DNA from: Thermoanaerobaculia bacterium
GTDB lineage: Bacteria > Acidobacteriota > Thermoanaerobaculia > Multivoradales > JAIOJS01
Direction: 5' to 3'
Length of the DNA stretch: 48,895 bases
NCBI GenBank assembly: GCA_019911795.1
Contig: JAIOJS010000252.1
Coordinates: 1-48,895 of the forward strand
The position numbers and the translations under genes were made by a program. Shown piece by piece: positions 33,350 to 42,052 of this stretch. How positions within the stretch are numbered: position 1 is the first letter of the stretch; the number at the start of each line of letters is the position of its first letter. Below the pieces are notes generated by a model. That model did no database searches. It was not told where the DNA came from and saw nothing but the letters and a program-made list of their open reading frames with translations.

Positions 33350-34639
33350 GTGCAGGGCCGTCTCAACCGGGTCGTCCGCGAATCGCCCGCTGATGAAACC
33401 GCCGTCACCTGGCTGGAGTCGCGCAGCCGACGTACCGGCGTTGGAGCAAAGGACCGCAAGCAGCCTCCGGTCATTCAACGCAACGTGCTGGTTCGTGTCA
33501 TGGAAGCGGGCCGACTGGGAATGTTTCGTACCGCCTCGGAATCGCTCGCCGAAATCCACTCCGCGGTGCGTAACGCCATGGCTCACGCTCGTGCCACAAG
33601 TCCGGTTCCAGGCTTTCCTCACCTCGCAAACGAGGAGGACCCCCTACCAACGATCGAGCACCTCTGGGACTCGGAGATCATCGAAGTCGAATCGGCCGAC
33701 CTAAGAGAGCGACTCGAAGAAGCGGCCCGCGAGGGTGACATGGCCCGCCTAGAGTGGTCTGAGGTTCGACTGGTGGTTTCGACCAGTCGCAATCTACGTC
33801 GGGCGGTGCGCGCTACCGCCATGCGTCTCGAAGTACGTTCGGGACGCGACATCGGCTCGGGATTTGCCACCGAGGCCCGGCGGCGGCTTTGCGATCTACC
33901 GATCGGCGATGTTTTCGAACTCGCCCACTCGCGACGGGGGGACGGCGCTCCCGCTGAGGTACCGGATGGCCCCACCATGGTGCTGCTCGCACCCGAAGCA
34001 GTCGCCTCGCTGGTCGATCTGCTCAATCGCATGGCCTTTACGGCCCAGGCATACCAGCTCGGCGACTCCTTCTTACGCGACTATCTTGGGCAACAAGTCT
34101 TCGATCGCTCCCTTAGTCTCGTCGACGACGGGCTCCACGAGGGCGGCCTTCCCTTTCCCTGCGACCTCGAAGGGTCGGTCAAACGCGCCGTTCCCCTAGT
34201 GGAGAACGGGGTTCCCCGGACCCCCGCCCTCGATCAGCTCCATGCCGCCATGCTGGGCCTACCTCCCACGCCTCACGCCTTCGCGGGCGACGACGCTCGC
34301 GCTGAGCACCTCTTCCTCAGTCCCGGCGACGCTAGCAACCTCGAACTCCAACGCATTGGAGATGGAGGTGTCTGGGTGGGCAGCCTCGGACATCTCGAAT
34401 GCTATGACCGCCGCCGGCTCCTCATTCGAGCCCGCGCCCGAGGGGTGCGCCGGATCGAGGGTGGCCGTTTGGGCCGGCCGCTCCCCGATCTCACTTGGGA
34501 AGGCAGCCTTCTCAGCGCCCTCGGCCAAGTCGAGGCGATCGGAAGTGAGACACAGGTAATAGCAGATCCAGCCGGTGAGCTCGGCGCTCTCTGCGTTCCC
34601 AGCCTTCTCCTGCGGAAGGGAACGAGTCTCAGCCTCTGA
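33350..34639 (+). CDS. TldE/PmbA-like metallopeptidase-related protein
   Basis: This 429-residue protein belongs to the TldD/PmbA family. It has the TldE-like end of the fold: SLVDDGLHEGGLPFPCDLEGSVKRAVPLVENGV is the characteristic loop, followed by LFLSPGDASNLE and a C-terminal strand set. TldE lacks the metal-binding motif of TldD, and none is seen here. TldE normally works as a heterodimer with TldD, but no tldD is adjacent. The start is uncertain: GTG 33350 is preferred, but coding-looking sequence continues upstream to 33302 without a standard start codon. Confidence 0.75.
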   Translation: MQGRLNRVVRESPADETAVTWLESRSRRTGVGAKDRKQPPVIQRNVLVRVMEAGRLGMFRTASESLAEIHSAVRNAMAHARATSPVPGFPHLANEEDPLPTIEHLWDSEIIEVESADLRERLEEAAREGDMARLEWSEVRLVVSTSRNLRRAVRATAMRLEVRSGRDIGSGFATEARRRLCDLPIGDVFELAHSRRGDGAPAEVPDGPTMVLLAPEAVASLVDLLNRMAFTAQAYQLGDSFLRDYLGQQVFDRSLSLVDDGLHEGGLPFPCDLEGSVKRAVPLVENGVPRTPALDQLHAAMLGLPPTPHAFAGDDARAEHLFLSPGDASNLELQRIGDGGVWVGSLGHLECYDRRRLLIRARARGVRRIEGGRLGRPLPDLTWEGSLLSALGQVEAIGSETQVIADPAGELGALCVPSLLLRKGTSLSL

Positions 34640-34664
34640 TCGGATTCGTCACCCAGCGACTTGG

Positions 34665-34688
34665 CGACGGTCGGCTACCGCCGTCGCA
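34665..34688. terminator. Hairpin between convergent genes
   Basis: GCGACGG (34665-34671) pairs perfectly with CCGTCGC (34682-34688) around the rsbU-like stop codon, where the TldE-like and RsbU-like genes converge 35 bases apart. No T-tract follows on either strand. Confidence 0.4.
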
Positions 34689-36234
34689 GCAGCACGACCG
34701 TTTGATCGTCTCCCTGCGGCTGGTCCTCGGCATGAAGGCCCACCCGGCGCTCGATCTCGGAGCGGATCTCGACCACCGGGTCGAGACGGAGTTCCACCAG
34801 GTCCTTGGCGAGCCGAGGGGTACTGTACTCCTCGGCCTCCGGAGACTCCGCTTCGGTCACCCCATCGCTATAGACACACAGCAGATCCCCGCTGTCCAAG
34901 GTGAAGTTCTTCGGCGTGTAGTCTCCGCCCCCGATCAAACCAACCGGAAAACCGGTCGACGACAGTTCCTCCACTCGCCCCTCGTTGCGTACCAGAATCG
35001 CAGGGTTGTGCCCCGCGTTGATATAACGCACCGCGCCGGTATCCGGGTCGAGTTCGAGAAGAAAGAGGGTGGCGTACTTGTTGGCCGCCGAGAACTCCAA
35101 TAGATGCCGATCGAGATGACGACAGACGTCGCCGAGGTCTGACGTTCGATCGAGCAGAGCGCGCAGGAGGGAGTGAATGGTCGAGACCAGCAGAGCCGCG
35201 GGAACACCCTTACCCGACACATCGGCCACGACGATGGCGAGTCGTCCCGAAGCGAGCGGAATGACATCGTAGAAATCGCCACCCACGTGGCGAGCGGGAC
35301 GGGTCCAGCCGGCGAGGTCGAAGTGGGGCAGATGGGGCAGTACCTTGGGAAGAATCCCCCGCTGGATTGTCGACGCGAGTTCCATCTCGCGTTCCAGTCG
35401 CTCCTTCTCCAAGGATTCCTGGTGCAAGCGCGCCTGCTCGAGGGCGAGAGCCGCCTGGTTGGCGAAATGGGCGAGTCGACGTCGATCGGCTCCCGAGAAG
35501 GGACCCACCCCGGTTCGACTCTCCTTGTCGCCTACTACCAGTAGGCCTCGGCGCTGGTCCTCCACCTCGACGGGCACCGCCAGCAGGTGCCGGGCCAAGG
35601 GTAGGGTCTCGGTGTTCTCGGCTTCAGGGTCCTCAGCAAGGGGAAAGTCGTCACGGGCTGAACCGCCGATTTTCGCCCGCAGACGGTACTCATCGCCCAC
35701 CAGGAAGTAGAGCGCACCGCGACGGGCATCGAGAAGAGACACCGCCCGGAGCAAGATCTCTTCACCCAAGGCATCGAGGTCGAGCGTCGAAGCGATCGCC
35801 AGCCCCACGTCGTAGAGGGCCTCGAGTTCGACGCCATGGAAATTGGCATCGAAATCCCTCTGTTTGAGCCGCCGTTGGTAGCGGCACAGTCGGAGCGCCA
35901 CCTCGGCCAGGAGCCGAAGTTCGGCACCGAGAACCCGTTCCGCGAGGAGTTCGGGGGACCGCAACTCACCGCTGCCCAACGCGACCTTTCCCCCTTCGAA
36001 GGTCTCATCGAGGTCGGCCGTCGCGTCCCAGGTCAGGTTTCCTACCGAACCCAAACGCTCCATGCGGTTTCCGGTCTCCTCGTAGAGCGCCAAGGAGGAC
36101 ACCCCGAGCGCCTCCGCACAAAGTCCCAGGACCTCGCCCAGGAAGGTGGTGTCCGAGCTCTTGTCGCATAGCAGCTCGATGAGACGTTCGAGATCCTCGT
36201 CCGCCAGGGGCGTCGGGACCGGATCGTGCTTCAA
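34675..36234 (-). CDS. RsbU-like PP2C-type serine phosphatase with GAF domain
   Basis: This 519-residue protein has an N-terminal region (1-130), a GAF domain (about 140-280; ends GLLVVGDKESRTG), a coiled linker (about 280-310) and an RsbU/SpoIIE-type PP2C domain (about 315-515). The phosphatase metal sites are visible in HVGGDFYDVI, VVADVSGKGVPAALL and YSDGVTEAES, with GDDQTVVLLRRR at the end. It should dephosphorylate the STAS protein encoded just upstream in the operon. Its GAF resembles the one in the nearby sigma-54 activator (DKESR), hinting at a common ligand class; that is inference. Confidence 0.9.
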   Translation of the reverse strand: MKHDPVPTPLADEDLERLIELLCDKSSDTTFLGEVLGLCAEALGVSSLALYEETGNRMERLGSVGNLTWDATADLDETFEGGKVALGSGELRSPELLAERVLGAELRLLAEVALRLCRYQRRLKQRDFDANFHGVELEALYDVGLAIASTLDLDALGEEILLRAVSLLDARRGALYFLVGDEYRLRAKIGGSARDDFPLAEDPEAENTETLPLARHLLAVPVEVEDQRRGLLVVGDKESRTGVGPFSGADRRRLAHFANQAALALEQARLHQESLEKERLEREMELASTIQRGILPKVLPHLPHFDLAGWTRPARHVGGDFYDVIPLASGRLAIVVADVSGKGVPAALLVSTIHSLLRALLDRTSDLGDVCRHLDRHLLEFSAANKYATLFLLELDPDTGAVRYINAGHNPAILVRNEGRVEELSSTGFPVGLIGGGDYTPKNFTLDSGDLLCVYSDGVTEAESPEAEEYSTPRLAKDLVELRLDPVVEIRSEIERRVGLHAEDQPQGDDQTVVLLRRR

Positions 36235-36248
36235 ACCACTCGGCCTAT

Positions 36249-36611
36249 CTACGAGGCTGTACCGGGAGCCAGGTCAGCAACCGCAGCGGCTTCGTCCTCG
36301 TAGACCTTGGCGTATTGCGTCAGGCCCATGATGTGAAACGTCTTCTGGATGGTCGGCGTCAGGCTACAGAAGGCGAGCGTCCCATCGAGTTCCAACATCT
36401 TCTCGAGAACCTCGATCAGAATCGAGATTCCGATCGAGTTGACAATCTTGCTCCCGGCCAGGTTCAACAAGAGGATTCGGCAGCCCTCATCGAGCAGTCC
36501 CGTAGCTGCCTGGGCGATCTCCTCACCCCCCTGGTTGTTGATATAGCCCTCGGAATAGACAACGGCAACGTCTCCGCGGCGTTCGATCCGCACTCTCAAG
36601 TTCTCCGTCAT
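36249..36611 (-). CDS. STAS-domain anti-sigma factor antagonist (RsbV-like)
   Basis: This 120-residue protein is a single STAS domain. The phosphorylatable serine is probably S59 in IVNSIGISILIEV, in the usual DS/NS position. It is expected to be phosphorylated by the RsbW-like kinase and dephosphorylated by the RsbU-like phosphatase. ATG 36611 shares one base with the upstream TGA (TGATG), so translation is coupled; GTG 36614 is an alternative. The 14-base gap to the next gene suggests one operon. Confidence 0.9.
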   Translation of the reverse strand: MTENLRVRIERRGDVAVVYSEGYINNQGGEEIAQAATGLLDEGCRILLLNLAGSKIVNSIGISILIEVLEKMLELDGTLAFCSLTPTIQKTFHIMGLTQYAKVYEDEAAAVADLAPGTAS

Positions 36612-37069
36612 CACTTCGTCTCCTCGACTCCGGGATCAGCGTCGATCTGCTTGCTCATCACCACTATGGTACCCGCCTCGTTCGATTCAATGTGCACGTC
36701 GTCCATGAGACGGTGGATGATCGTCAGACCCCAACCGCGCTTCTGCGGCGTCTTGCCGACCCTTGGAATGGTATCGCCAACGTCCTCGTCAGAGAAGCCC
36801 ACGCCGTGATCCTGCACCGTAATCCGGATCCGCTCAGGCTTCTTGCTGCCGATCAGAGAGAGCGTCACGAACACCCGACCGTCACGGGCCAGGCTGTGTT
36901 CGAAGGCGTTGATACACGCCTCGAGGACCGCCATACGCAGCTCGTCGACGCGATCCGGGTCCATCTCGACGGACGTCGCCAGGGCGGAAGCCGCTTCTGA
37001 AGCTTCCACCTCCCGGTTCGGTTCCATCGGGAGAACGAGACGCACCTCCCTGAAGGCCTTCTCTGCCAT
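36611..37069 (-). CDS. RsbW-like anti-sigma factor serine kinase
   Basis: This 152-residue HATPase_c protein has the N-box EACINAFEHSL (E50, N54), the G1 box DHGVGFSDEDVG (D87, G89) and a lid with RGWGLTIIHRLMDDV. It lacks any phosphoacceptor histidine, which fits a serine kinase of the RsbW/SpoIIAB class. ATG 37069 was chosen over a TTG at 37072. No RsbW-controlled sigma factor gene is in the window, so the target is unknown. A stable hairpin lies 17 bases upstream. Confidence 0.9.
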   Translation of the reverse strand: MAEKAFREVRLVLPMEPNREVEASEAASALATSVEMDPDRVDELRMAVLEACINAFEHSLARDGRVFVTLSLIGSKKPERIRITVQDHGVGFSDEDVGDTIPRVGKTPQKRGWGLTIIHRLMDDVHIESNEAGTIVVMSKQIDADPGVEETK

Positions 37070-37085
37070 CAATACCCCACTGTCT

Positions 37086-37115
37086 CGAGTGCCGGGGATC
37101 CAGGTCCCGCACTCG
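37086..37115. other. Hairpin in the rsbW-like leader
   Basis: CGAGTGC (37086-37092) pairs with GCACTCG (37109-37115), and inner GGGGATC pairs loosely with GGTCCC. It sits between the mini-protein stop (37142) and the rsbW-like start (37069). No T-tract follows in the minus direction, so read-through into rsbW is plausible; it could be a processing or attenuation site. Confidence 0.4.
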
Positions 37116-37141
37116 CGGCGAATCTTACCAGGCTTCGGCGA

Positions 37142-37297
37142 TCAAAAACTTAGATACAGCTGCAGAAGGTAGACGATCAACGGGTGAATCTGATCGCCGA
37201 GTAGCAGCCAGAAGAGCGTGCCGACGCTCCCGATAGCGAGCGAGGACTGGAGGGCGGCTTCGGAAACGAGGACTCTACTGCGGACTAGCTCGAACAT
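37142..37297 (-). CDS. 51-residue membrane mini-protein behind a sigma-54 promoter
   Basis: ATG 37297 starts a 51-residue protein beginning MFELVRSRVLVSEAAL and ending in a hydrophobic region (SLAIGSVGTLFWLLLG, then HPLIVYLLQLYLSF) with one or two membrane segments. AAGGAG lies eleven bases upstream, a little far but acceptable, and a sigma-54 promoter is placed to give a leader of about 25 bases. Position, ribosome site and promoter together support a real gene. I do not recognise the family. It may signal to, or be controlled with, the partner-switching genes downstream. Confidence 0.6.
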   Translation of the reverse strand: MFELVRSRVLVSEAALQSSLAIGSVGTLFWLLLGDQIHPLIVYLLQLYLSF

Positions 37298-37330
37298 CGG
37301 TTCTGGATCTCCTTCTTGCTCTACTGCTAG

Positions 37331-37346
37331 AGCACACTCCATGCCA
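37331..37346 (-). promoter_or_regulatory. Sigma-54 promoter (-24 TGGCATG, -12 GTGCT)
   Basis: On the minus strand this reads TGGCATG-N4-GTGCT, matching the sigma-54 consensus TGGCACG-N4-TTGCW with two mismatches and keeping GG and GC at the invariant spacing. Transcription should begin near 37320, about 25 bases before the mini-protein ATG. The neighbouring gene encodes a sigma-54 activator and three palindromes lie upstream at enhancer distance. Confidence 0.7.
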
Positions 37347-37403
37347 GTTCAGCAGAAGCGAGAGGAAACCTAGGGATTTGCTGTCCGGGGGCAAAGACCG
37401 CTC

Positions 37404-37418
37404 GGGACAAAATGTCCC
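37404..37418. promoter_or_regulatory. Activator-binding palindrome 1 (GGGACA-N3-TGTCCC)
   Basis: A perfect 6-3-6 palindrome centred about 90 bases upstream of the predicted sigma-54 transcript start. It is one of three related sites between the promoter and the activator gene. Confidence 0.6.
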
Positions 37419-37481
37419 GCACTTCTTTGATAGTCTGCCGGAATCCTTGTCGAGCCATGTTCTACAACAGGGAGTGGCCGT

Positions 37482-37496
37482 GAGACATATTGTCCA
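37482..37496. promoter_or_regulatory. Activator-binding palindrome 2 (GAGACA-N3-TGTCCA)
   Basis: Same half-site family as the other two, with one imperfect outer position. It is centred about 169 bases upstream of the predicted start and 19 bases from site 3, close to two helical turns, which suits cooperative binding. Confidence 0.55.
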
Positions 37497-37500
37497 ATGC

Positions 37501-37515
37501 GAGACAGATTGTCTC
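37501..37515. promoter_or_regulatory. Activator-binding palindrome 3 (GAGACA-N3-TGTCTC)
   Basis: A perfect 6-3-6 palindrome centred about 188 bases upstream of the predicted start, 24 bases past the end of the activator gene. Confidence 0.6.
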
Positions 37516-37538
37516 ACATTGATACACTGCGAGCGCTC

Positions 37539-39017
37539 TCAGTACCCCTTGCGCAATAGCGTTCGGCGAGTCACTCCGAGAATCCGGGCGGCGGCGGTCT
37601 TGTTACCACCGGCCAACCGCAGCATGCGGGTTATATGCCGCGCTTCGACGCTAGCGAGGTCGAGCGCGCTCGCGCTCTCGCCGCTGTCTTCGGCGTCGAG
37701 CAGCGAGTAGATCAACTCGTCGTCGACCTCGCCCTCGGCCAGCGAGATCGATCCCTCGACGAGGTTCTGCAGCTCCCGCACGTTGCCGGGGTAGTCGTGA
37801 GCGAGTAGGACGGTCAAAGCAGCCCGACTGAAATGAGGTTCGGGAATCGACTCTCGCCGGCAGAAGTCACTGGCGAAGTAGCGCACCAGGTGAGCGATAT
37901 CCTCACGTCGCTCACGCAGGGGCGGTAGATCGATCTCGACTCCCCGCAAGCGATAGTAGAGGTCCTCGCGGAAGGATCCATCCCGCACCATCTCCTCCAC
38001 CTGGCGGTGGGTCGCAGCGACGACACGGACATCGACGCTGATCGATTGCTGACCTCCCACCCGCACCACCTCACGCTCCTGCAGGGTGCGAAGCAACTTG
38101 ACCTGAAGCGACAGGGCCATATCGCCAATCTCGTCGAGGAAGAGAGTTCCACCTTCCGCCAGTTCGAACTTGCCGCGTCGCGCCTTCACGCCGGTCGCCA
38201 CTCCGCCCTCGATCCCGAACAGCTCGCTCTCGAGAAGCGATTCGGGAAGCGCTGCGCAGTTGAGCGCAATCAACGGTCCCTCGCGACCAGACTCCACGTG
38301 CAGGAGACGAGAGATAAGTTCCTTGCCGGTTCCGCTCTCACCGCGCACCAAGACACTGACTCCCCGCGGTGCCACCCGACGGGTACGCTCGAGAGCGGCT
38401 CGCATGGCGGGAGCGTAGGCGACAATGCGGCGCCCGTCGACTTCGGCCGAGATCTGCTCCTTCAAGGCGCGATTCTCCTCGACCAGGGTCTCGCGCTGGC
38501 GCTCCAGCTCTTCGACCTGGCGAGCGCTATCGAGGGCAACCCCGGCGAGAGCCGCCACCGACTCCAAGAATCTCGCATCCTCGTCGGTGAAGGATGGGTC
38601 CTCGTCGCGTCGAGATTCCTTGTCTACCACGGCCAGCAGTCCGAGCAGCTTGCCTCGATAGCGAACGCCGGTCGCCAACAGTTCGCGATACTCGCGACCC
38701 GCCAGCTCACCGTCGCGACGCCCCACCGGACCCTCCCGGACCTCGATATCCGGCCACAGGGCCGAGCTCGCGATGTCCTGGACGTCGCTCTCCCCCTCGG
38801 GCCATCCGACCCGGACCATAGCCCGAAGACTCCCATCGGGATTGCGGGTCGCCACCACCGCAGCCTGCGGATCGAGCACCGCGCAGGCGCGCTGCAGAAG
38901 CTCCTCGACCAACTCCTCCTCCGGACGGTGGATCTGCAACGCCAGGGCCAGGTCATACAGCGTCTCCAGTTGGAGAATTCGCCGCTTCTCGGCCAGCGTG
39001 GGGCGGAGGTCGACCAT
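37539..39017 (-). CDS. Sigma-54-dependent transcriptional activator (GAF-AAA+-Fis HTH)
   Basis: This 492-residue enhancer-binding protein has an N-terminal GAF-like domain (about 20-165), a coiled linker, an AAA+ domain and a C-terminal Fis-type helix-turn-helix (NKTAAARILGVTRRTLLRK). Walker A is GESGTGKE and Walker B GGTLFLDEIGDM. The sigma-54-contacting loop, normally GAFTGA, reads GVATGV: the Thr is kept but the Phe is lost. The GAF makes it a ligand-sensing, not phosphorylation-controlled, regulator. It probably binds the palindromes at 37404-37515. ATG 39017 was chosen; GTG 39020 overlaps the uvrA stop. Confidence 0.93.
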   Translation of the reverse strand: MVDLRPTLAEKRRILQLETLYDLALALQIHRPEEELVEELLQRACAVLDPQAAVVATRNPDGSLRAMVRVGWPEGESDVQDIASSALWPDIEVREGPVGRRDGELAGREYRELLATGVRYRGKLLGLLAVVDKESRRDEDPSFTDEDARFLESVAALAGVALDSARQVEELERQRETLVEENRALKEQISAEVDGRRIVAYAPAMRAALERTRRVAPRGVSVLVRGESGTGKELISRLLHVESGREGPLIALNCAALPESLLESELFGIEGGVATGVKARRGKFELAEGGTLFLDEIGDMALSLQVKLLRTLQEREVVRVGGQQSISVDVRVVAATHRQVEEMVRDGSFREDLYYRLRGVEIDLPPLRERREDIAHLVRYFASDFCRRESIPEPHFSRAALTVLLAHDYPGNVRELQNLVEGSISLAEGEVDDELIYSLLDAEDSGESASALDLASVEARHITRMLRLAGGNKTAAARILGVTRRTLLRKGY

Positions 39018-39019
39018 CA

Positions 39020-41881
39020 CTACGAGACCGCGACAGGATCCTTCTGCAATGGGTCCTTGTCGAGCGGGATTCCCAGCAGAGGTCGCAAGTAGCGGCCGGT
39101 ATAGCTCTCCTCGACTTCGCTGACCTGCTCGGGAGTCCCCTCCGCGACCAAACGACCACCGGCCTGGCCGCCCTCCGGACCGAGGTCGACGATCCAGTCC
39201 GCCGTCTTGATGACGTCGAGATTGTGCTCGATCACGATCACAGTATTGCCCAGATCTGCGAGCTGATGAAGAACTTCGAGGAGCTTGCGAACGTCGTCGA
39301 AGTGGAGTCCGGTGGTCGGCTCATCGAGGAGGTAGAGCGTGCGACCGGTCGAGCGCCGCGAAAGCTCACTGGCCAGCTTGACTCGCTGCGCCTCACCTCC
39401 CGACAGGGTGGTCGCCGGCTGCCCGAGTTGGACGTAGCCAAGACCGACATCCACCAGAGTCGACAAGATGCGCCGAATGGGCGGCACGTTGGAGAAAACC
39501 TCCAGTCCCTGCTCGACCGTCATATCGAGGATCTCGGCGATGTTGTAGCCCTTGTAACGCACTCCAAGGGTCTCGCGGTCGTAACGCTTACCGCCACACA
39601 CCTCGCAGGTGACGTAGATGTCGGGCAGGAAGTGCATCTCGATCTTGTTCTGACCGTCGCCTTTGCAAGCCTCGCAGCGCCCCCCCGCGACGTTGAAACT
39701 AAAGCGCCCTGGCTTGTAGCCGCGGGCCCGCGCCTCCGGCGTCTTGGCCAGCAAGCTGCGGATGTGACCGAAGACCTTGGTGTACGTTGCCGGATTCGAG
39801 CGCGGCGTACGCCCGATCGGGCTCTGGTCGATCGCGATGACCTTGTCGAGATTATCGAGTCCGGTGATGCGATCGTGCTGCCCCGACCGCTCGCCCGACC
39901 GGTGAAAATAACCGGCCAGCGCCTTGTAGAGGATCTCCTCGACCAAACTGCTCTTGCCTGACCCCGAGACCCCAGTGACCACCGAGAAGCAACCGATCGG
40001 TAGTCGAACGTCGATCCCCTTGAGGTTGTTCTCTCGGGCACCATGAACGGTGAGCCAAGCGTCGCCAGACGGCCGCCTCTTCGGAACCGGAACCGAGGAC
40101 TCTCGCCGCAAATACTTGCCGGTCAGAGAATCGGCATGAGCGAGGATGTCGGCCGGGGTTCCCTCCGCGACCACCTCGCCTCCGTGCACTCCCGCCCCCG
40201 GGCCGAGATCGACCACCCAGTCGGCGGCGAGGATGGTCTCCTCGTCGTGCTCGACCACCAACACCGTATTGCCCAGGTCCCGCATGTCGCGCAGGGTGGC
40301 GATCAGTCGCTCGTTGTCTCGTTGGTGAAGCCCGATCGAGGGCTCGTCGAGGACGTAGAGCACTCCCATCAACTTGCTGCCGATCTGAGTCGCCAATCGA
40401 ATGCGCTGACTCTCACCTCCCGACAACGATCCCGAGGTGCGACTGAGGGTCAGGTAGCCGACCCCGACGTCGGTCAGGAAGCGGGCCCGATCGAGGATCT
40501 CCTGGAGCACCTTGTGGGCGATGGCTCGGCCGCGGTCGTCCAGCCCTTCCTCGATGTCGCGACAGCGATCTTGCACCTCGCTCACGGGCAGGCGCACGAG
40601 GTCGTCGATCGACCACCCCGAGACCGTGACCGACAGCGCCTCGGGCTTCAGTCGGCGACCCTCGCAGGCCGGACAGTCGGTGACCGTCATGTAGCGCTCG
40701 ACCTCCGCCCGGACTCCCATCGATTCCGTTTCGCGGTGTCGTCGTTCGAGACGCGGCATCACGCCTTCGAAACGGCCCTTCCACTGATAGCTGGAACGCT
40801 TGGAGCTAATTTCGAACTCCATCTCGCGGTCGGTACCGTACAGGATGATGTGCCGTACCGGCTCGGGTAGATCCTGCCAGCGGCTGTCGAGGGAGAAGTC
40901 GAGCTTCTTGGCCAGAGTACGCAGAATTCGCATGCGCCAGGACCGCTTGGTAGGAGGCCAGGGGCCGATCGCCCCTTCGTTGATCGACATCTTCTCGTTG
41001 ACGATCACCCGGGCCGGATCCACCCGCATCAGGGTTCCCAAGCCGCCGCAAGTTTCGCAGGCACCGTGCGGGCTGTTAAAGGAAAACAGCCGCGGAGTGA
41101 CCTCGGTCAGACTGGTGCCGCAATCGGAACAGGAGTAGTTCTGCGACAAGACTTCCTCGTCGAGACCCTCGGCTGCAACCGTGACCAGGCCACCTCCAAC
41201 CTTGAGCGCCGTCTCCAGAGAGTCGGCGAGGCGGGTGGCGAGTCCCTCCTTGATCACCAGGCGGTCGATGACGATATCGATATCGTGCTTGCGCTGCTTG
41301 TCCAGGGCCGGTAATTCGCCGGCGAGGTCGTAGACCTCACCGTCTATCCGGGCTCGAACGAAGCCTTCTCGCGACATTTGGGCCAGCTGTTTCTTGTACT
41401 CACCCTTCTTTCCTCGGACATAGGGTGCATAGAGGACGATGCGAGTCCCCGGATCGTGCTGGAGTATCCGGTCCACCATCTGTTGCACGGTCTGCGGACG
41501 AATCACCTGACCACAGTGGGGGCAGTGGGGGATTCCGATCGAGGCGAAGAGCAACCGCATGTAGTCATGGATCTCAGTGACCGTACCCACCGTCGATCGC
41601 GGATTCTTCGACACTGTTTTCTGCTCGATCGAGATCGCCGGCGACAGTCCTTCGATGGAATCGACGTCGGGCTTCTCCATTTGCTGCAGGAACTGGCGCG
41701 CGTAGGCCGAGAGAGACTCAACGTAGCGTCGCTGCCCCTCGGCAAACAGGGTGTCGAAGGCGAGCGTCGACTTGCCCGAGCCCGAAACCCCGGTAATCAC
41801 GACCAGCTGATTGCGTGGCAGATCGATGTCGAGGTTCTTTAGGTTGTGTTCGCGGGCGCCGCGAACCGAAATCTTCTCCAT
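39020..41881 (-). CDS. uvrA: Excinuclease ABC subunit A
   Basis: This 953-residue protein recognises DNA damage for nucleotide excision repair. It has two ABC ATPase halves, each with Walker A GVSGSGKS and an LSGGE signature ([29 protein letters not shown]). Zinc-binding CxxC pairs are seen in PHCPHCG, YSCSDCG, CETCGG, CPACEG, CEACKG and CEVCGG. ATG 41881 is preferred because CAGGAG precedes it and [14 protein letters not shown] is the usual UvrA start; ATG 41923 would add 14 residues. It is followed directly by the sigma-54 activator gene. Confidence 0.97.
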   Translation of the reverse strand: MEKISVRGAREHNLKNLDIDLPRNQLVVITGVSGSGKSTLAFDTLFAEGQRRYVESLSAYARQFLQQMEKPDVDSIEGLSPAISIEQKTVSKNPRSTVGTVTEIHDYMRLLFASIGIPHCPHCGQVIRPQTVQQMVDRILQHDPGTRIVLYAPYVRGKKGEYKKQLAQMSREGFVRARIDGEVYDLAGELPALDKQRKHDIDIVIDRLVIKEGLATRLADSLETALKVGGGLVTVAAEGLDEEVLSQNYSCSDCGTSLTEVTPRLFSFNSPHGACETCGGLGTLMRVDPARVIVNEKMSINEGAIGPWPPTKRSWRMRILRTLAKKLDFSLDSRWQDLPEPVRHIILYGTDREMEFEISSKRSSYQWKGRFEGVMPRLERRHRETESMGVRAEVERYMTVTDCPACEGRRLKPEALSVTVSGWSIDDLVRLPVSEVQDRCRDIEEGLDDRGRAIAHKVLQEILDRARFLTDVGVGYLTLSRTSGSLSGGESQRIRLATQIGSKLMGVLYVLDEPSIGLHQRDNERLIATLRDMRDLGNTVLVVEHDEETILAADWVVDLGPGAGVHGGEVVAEGTPADILAHADSLTGKYLRRESSVPVPKRRPSGDAWLTVHGARENNLKGIDVRLPIGCFSVVTGVSGSGKSSLVEEILYKALAGYFHRSGERSGQHDRITGLDNLDKVIAIDQSPIGRTPRSNPATYTKVFGHIRSLLAKTPEARARGYKPGRFSFNVAGGRCEACKGDGQNKIEMHFLPDIYVTCEVCGGKRYDRETLGVRYKGYNIAEILDMTVEQGLEVFSNVPPIRRILSTLVDVGLGYVQLGQPATTLSGGEAQRVKLASELSRRSTGRTLYLLDEPTTGLHFDDVRKLLEVLHQLADLGNTVIVIEHNLDVIKTADWIVDLGPEGGQAGGRLVAEGTPEQVSEVEESYTGRYLRPLLGIPLDKDPLQKDPVAVS

Positions 41882-42052
41882 GCGCAGAGGCTCCTGACGT
41901 TCTTTCCGATCGGCTCCGGTCATGCCGAGTACCTAGTTTACCCACCCACTTCGAGACCGATGCCCCGGAGACTTCATTGTGGCAGAAGGCGGCCCTGAGG
42001 CCATCACCTGCCACCCCCCTTCTGGTAGCATCACCGACACGGAGGGATGGAA

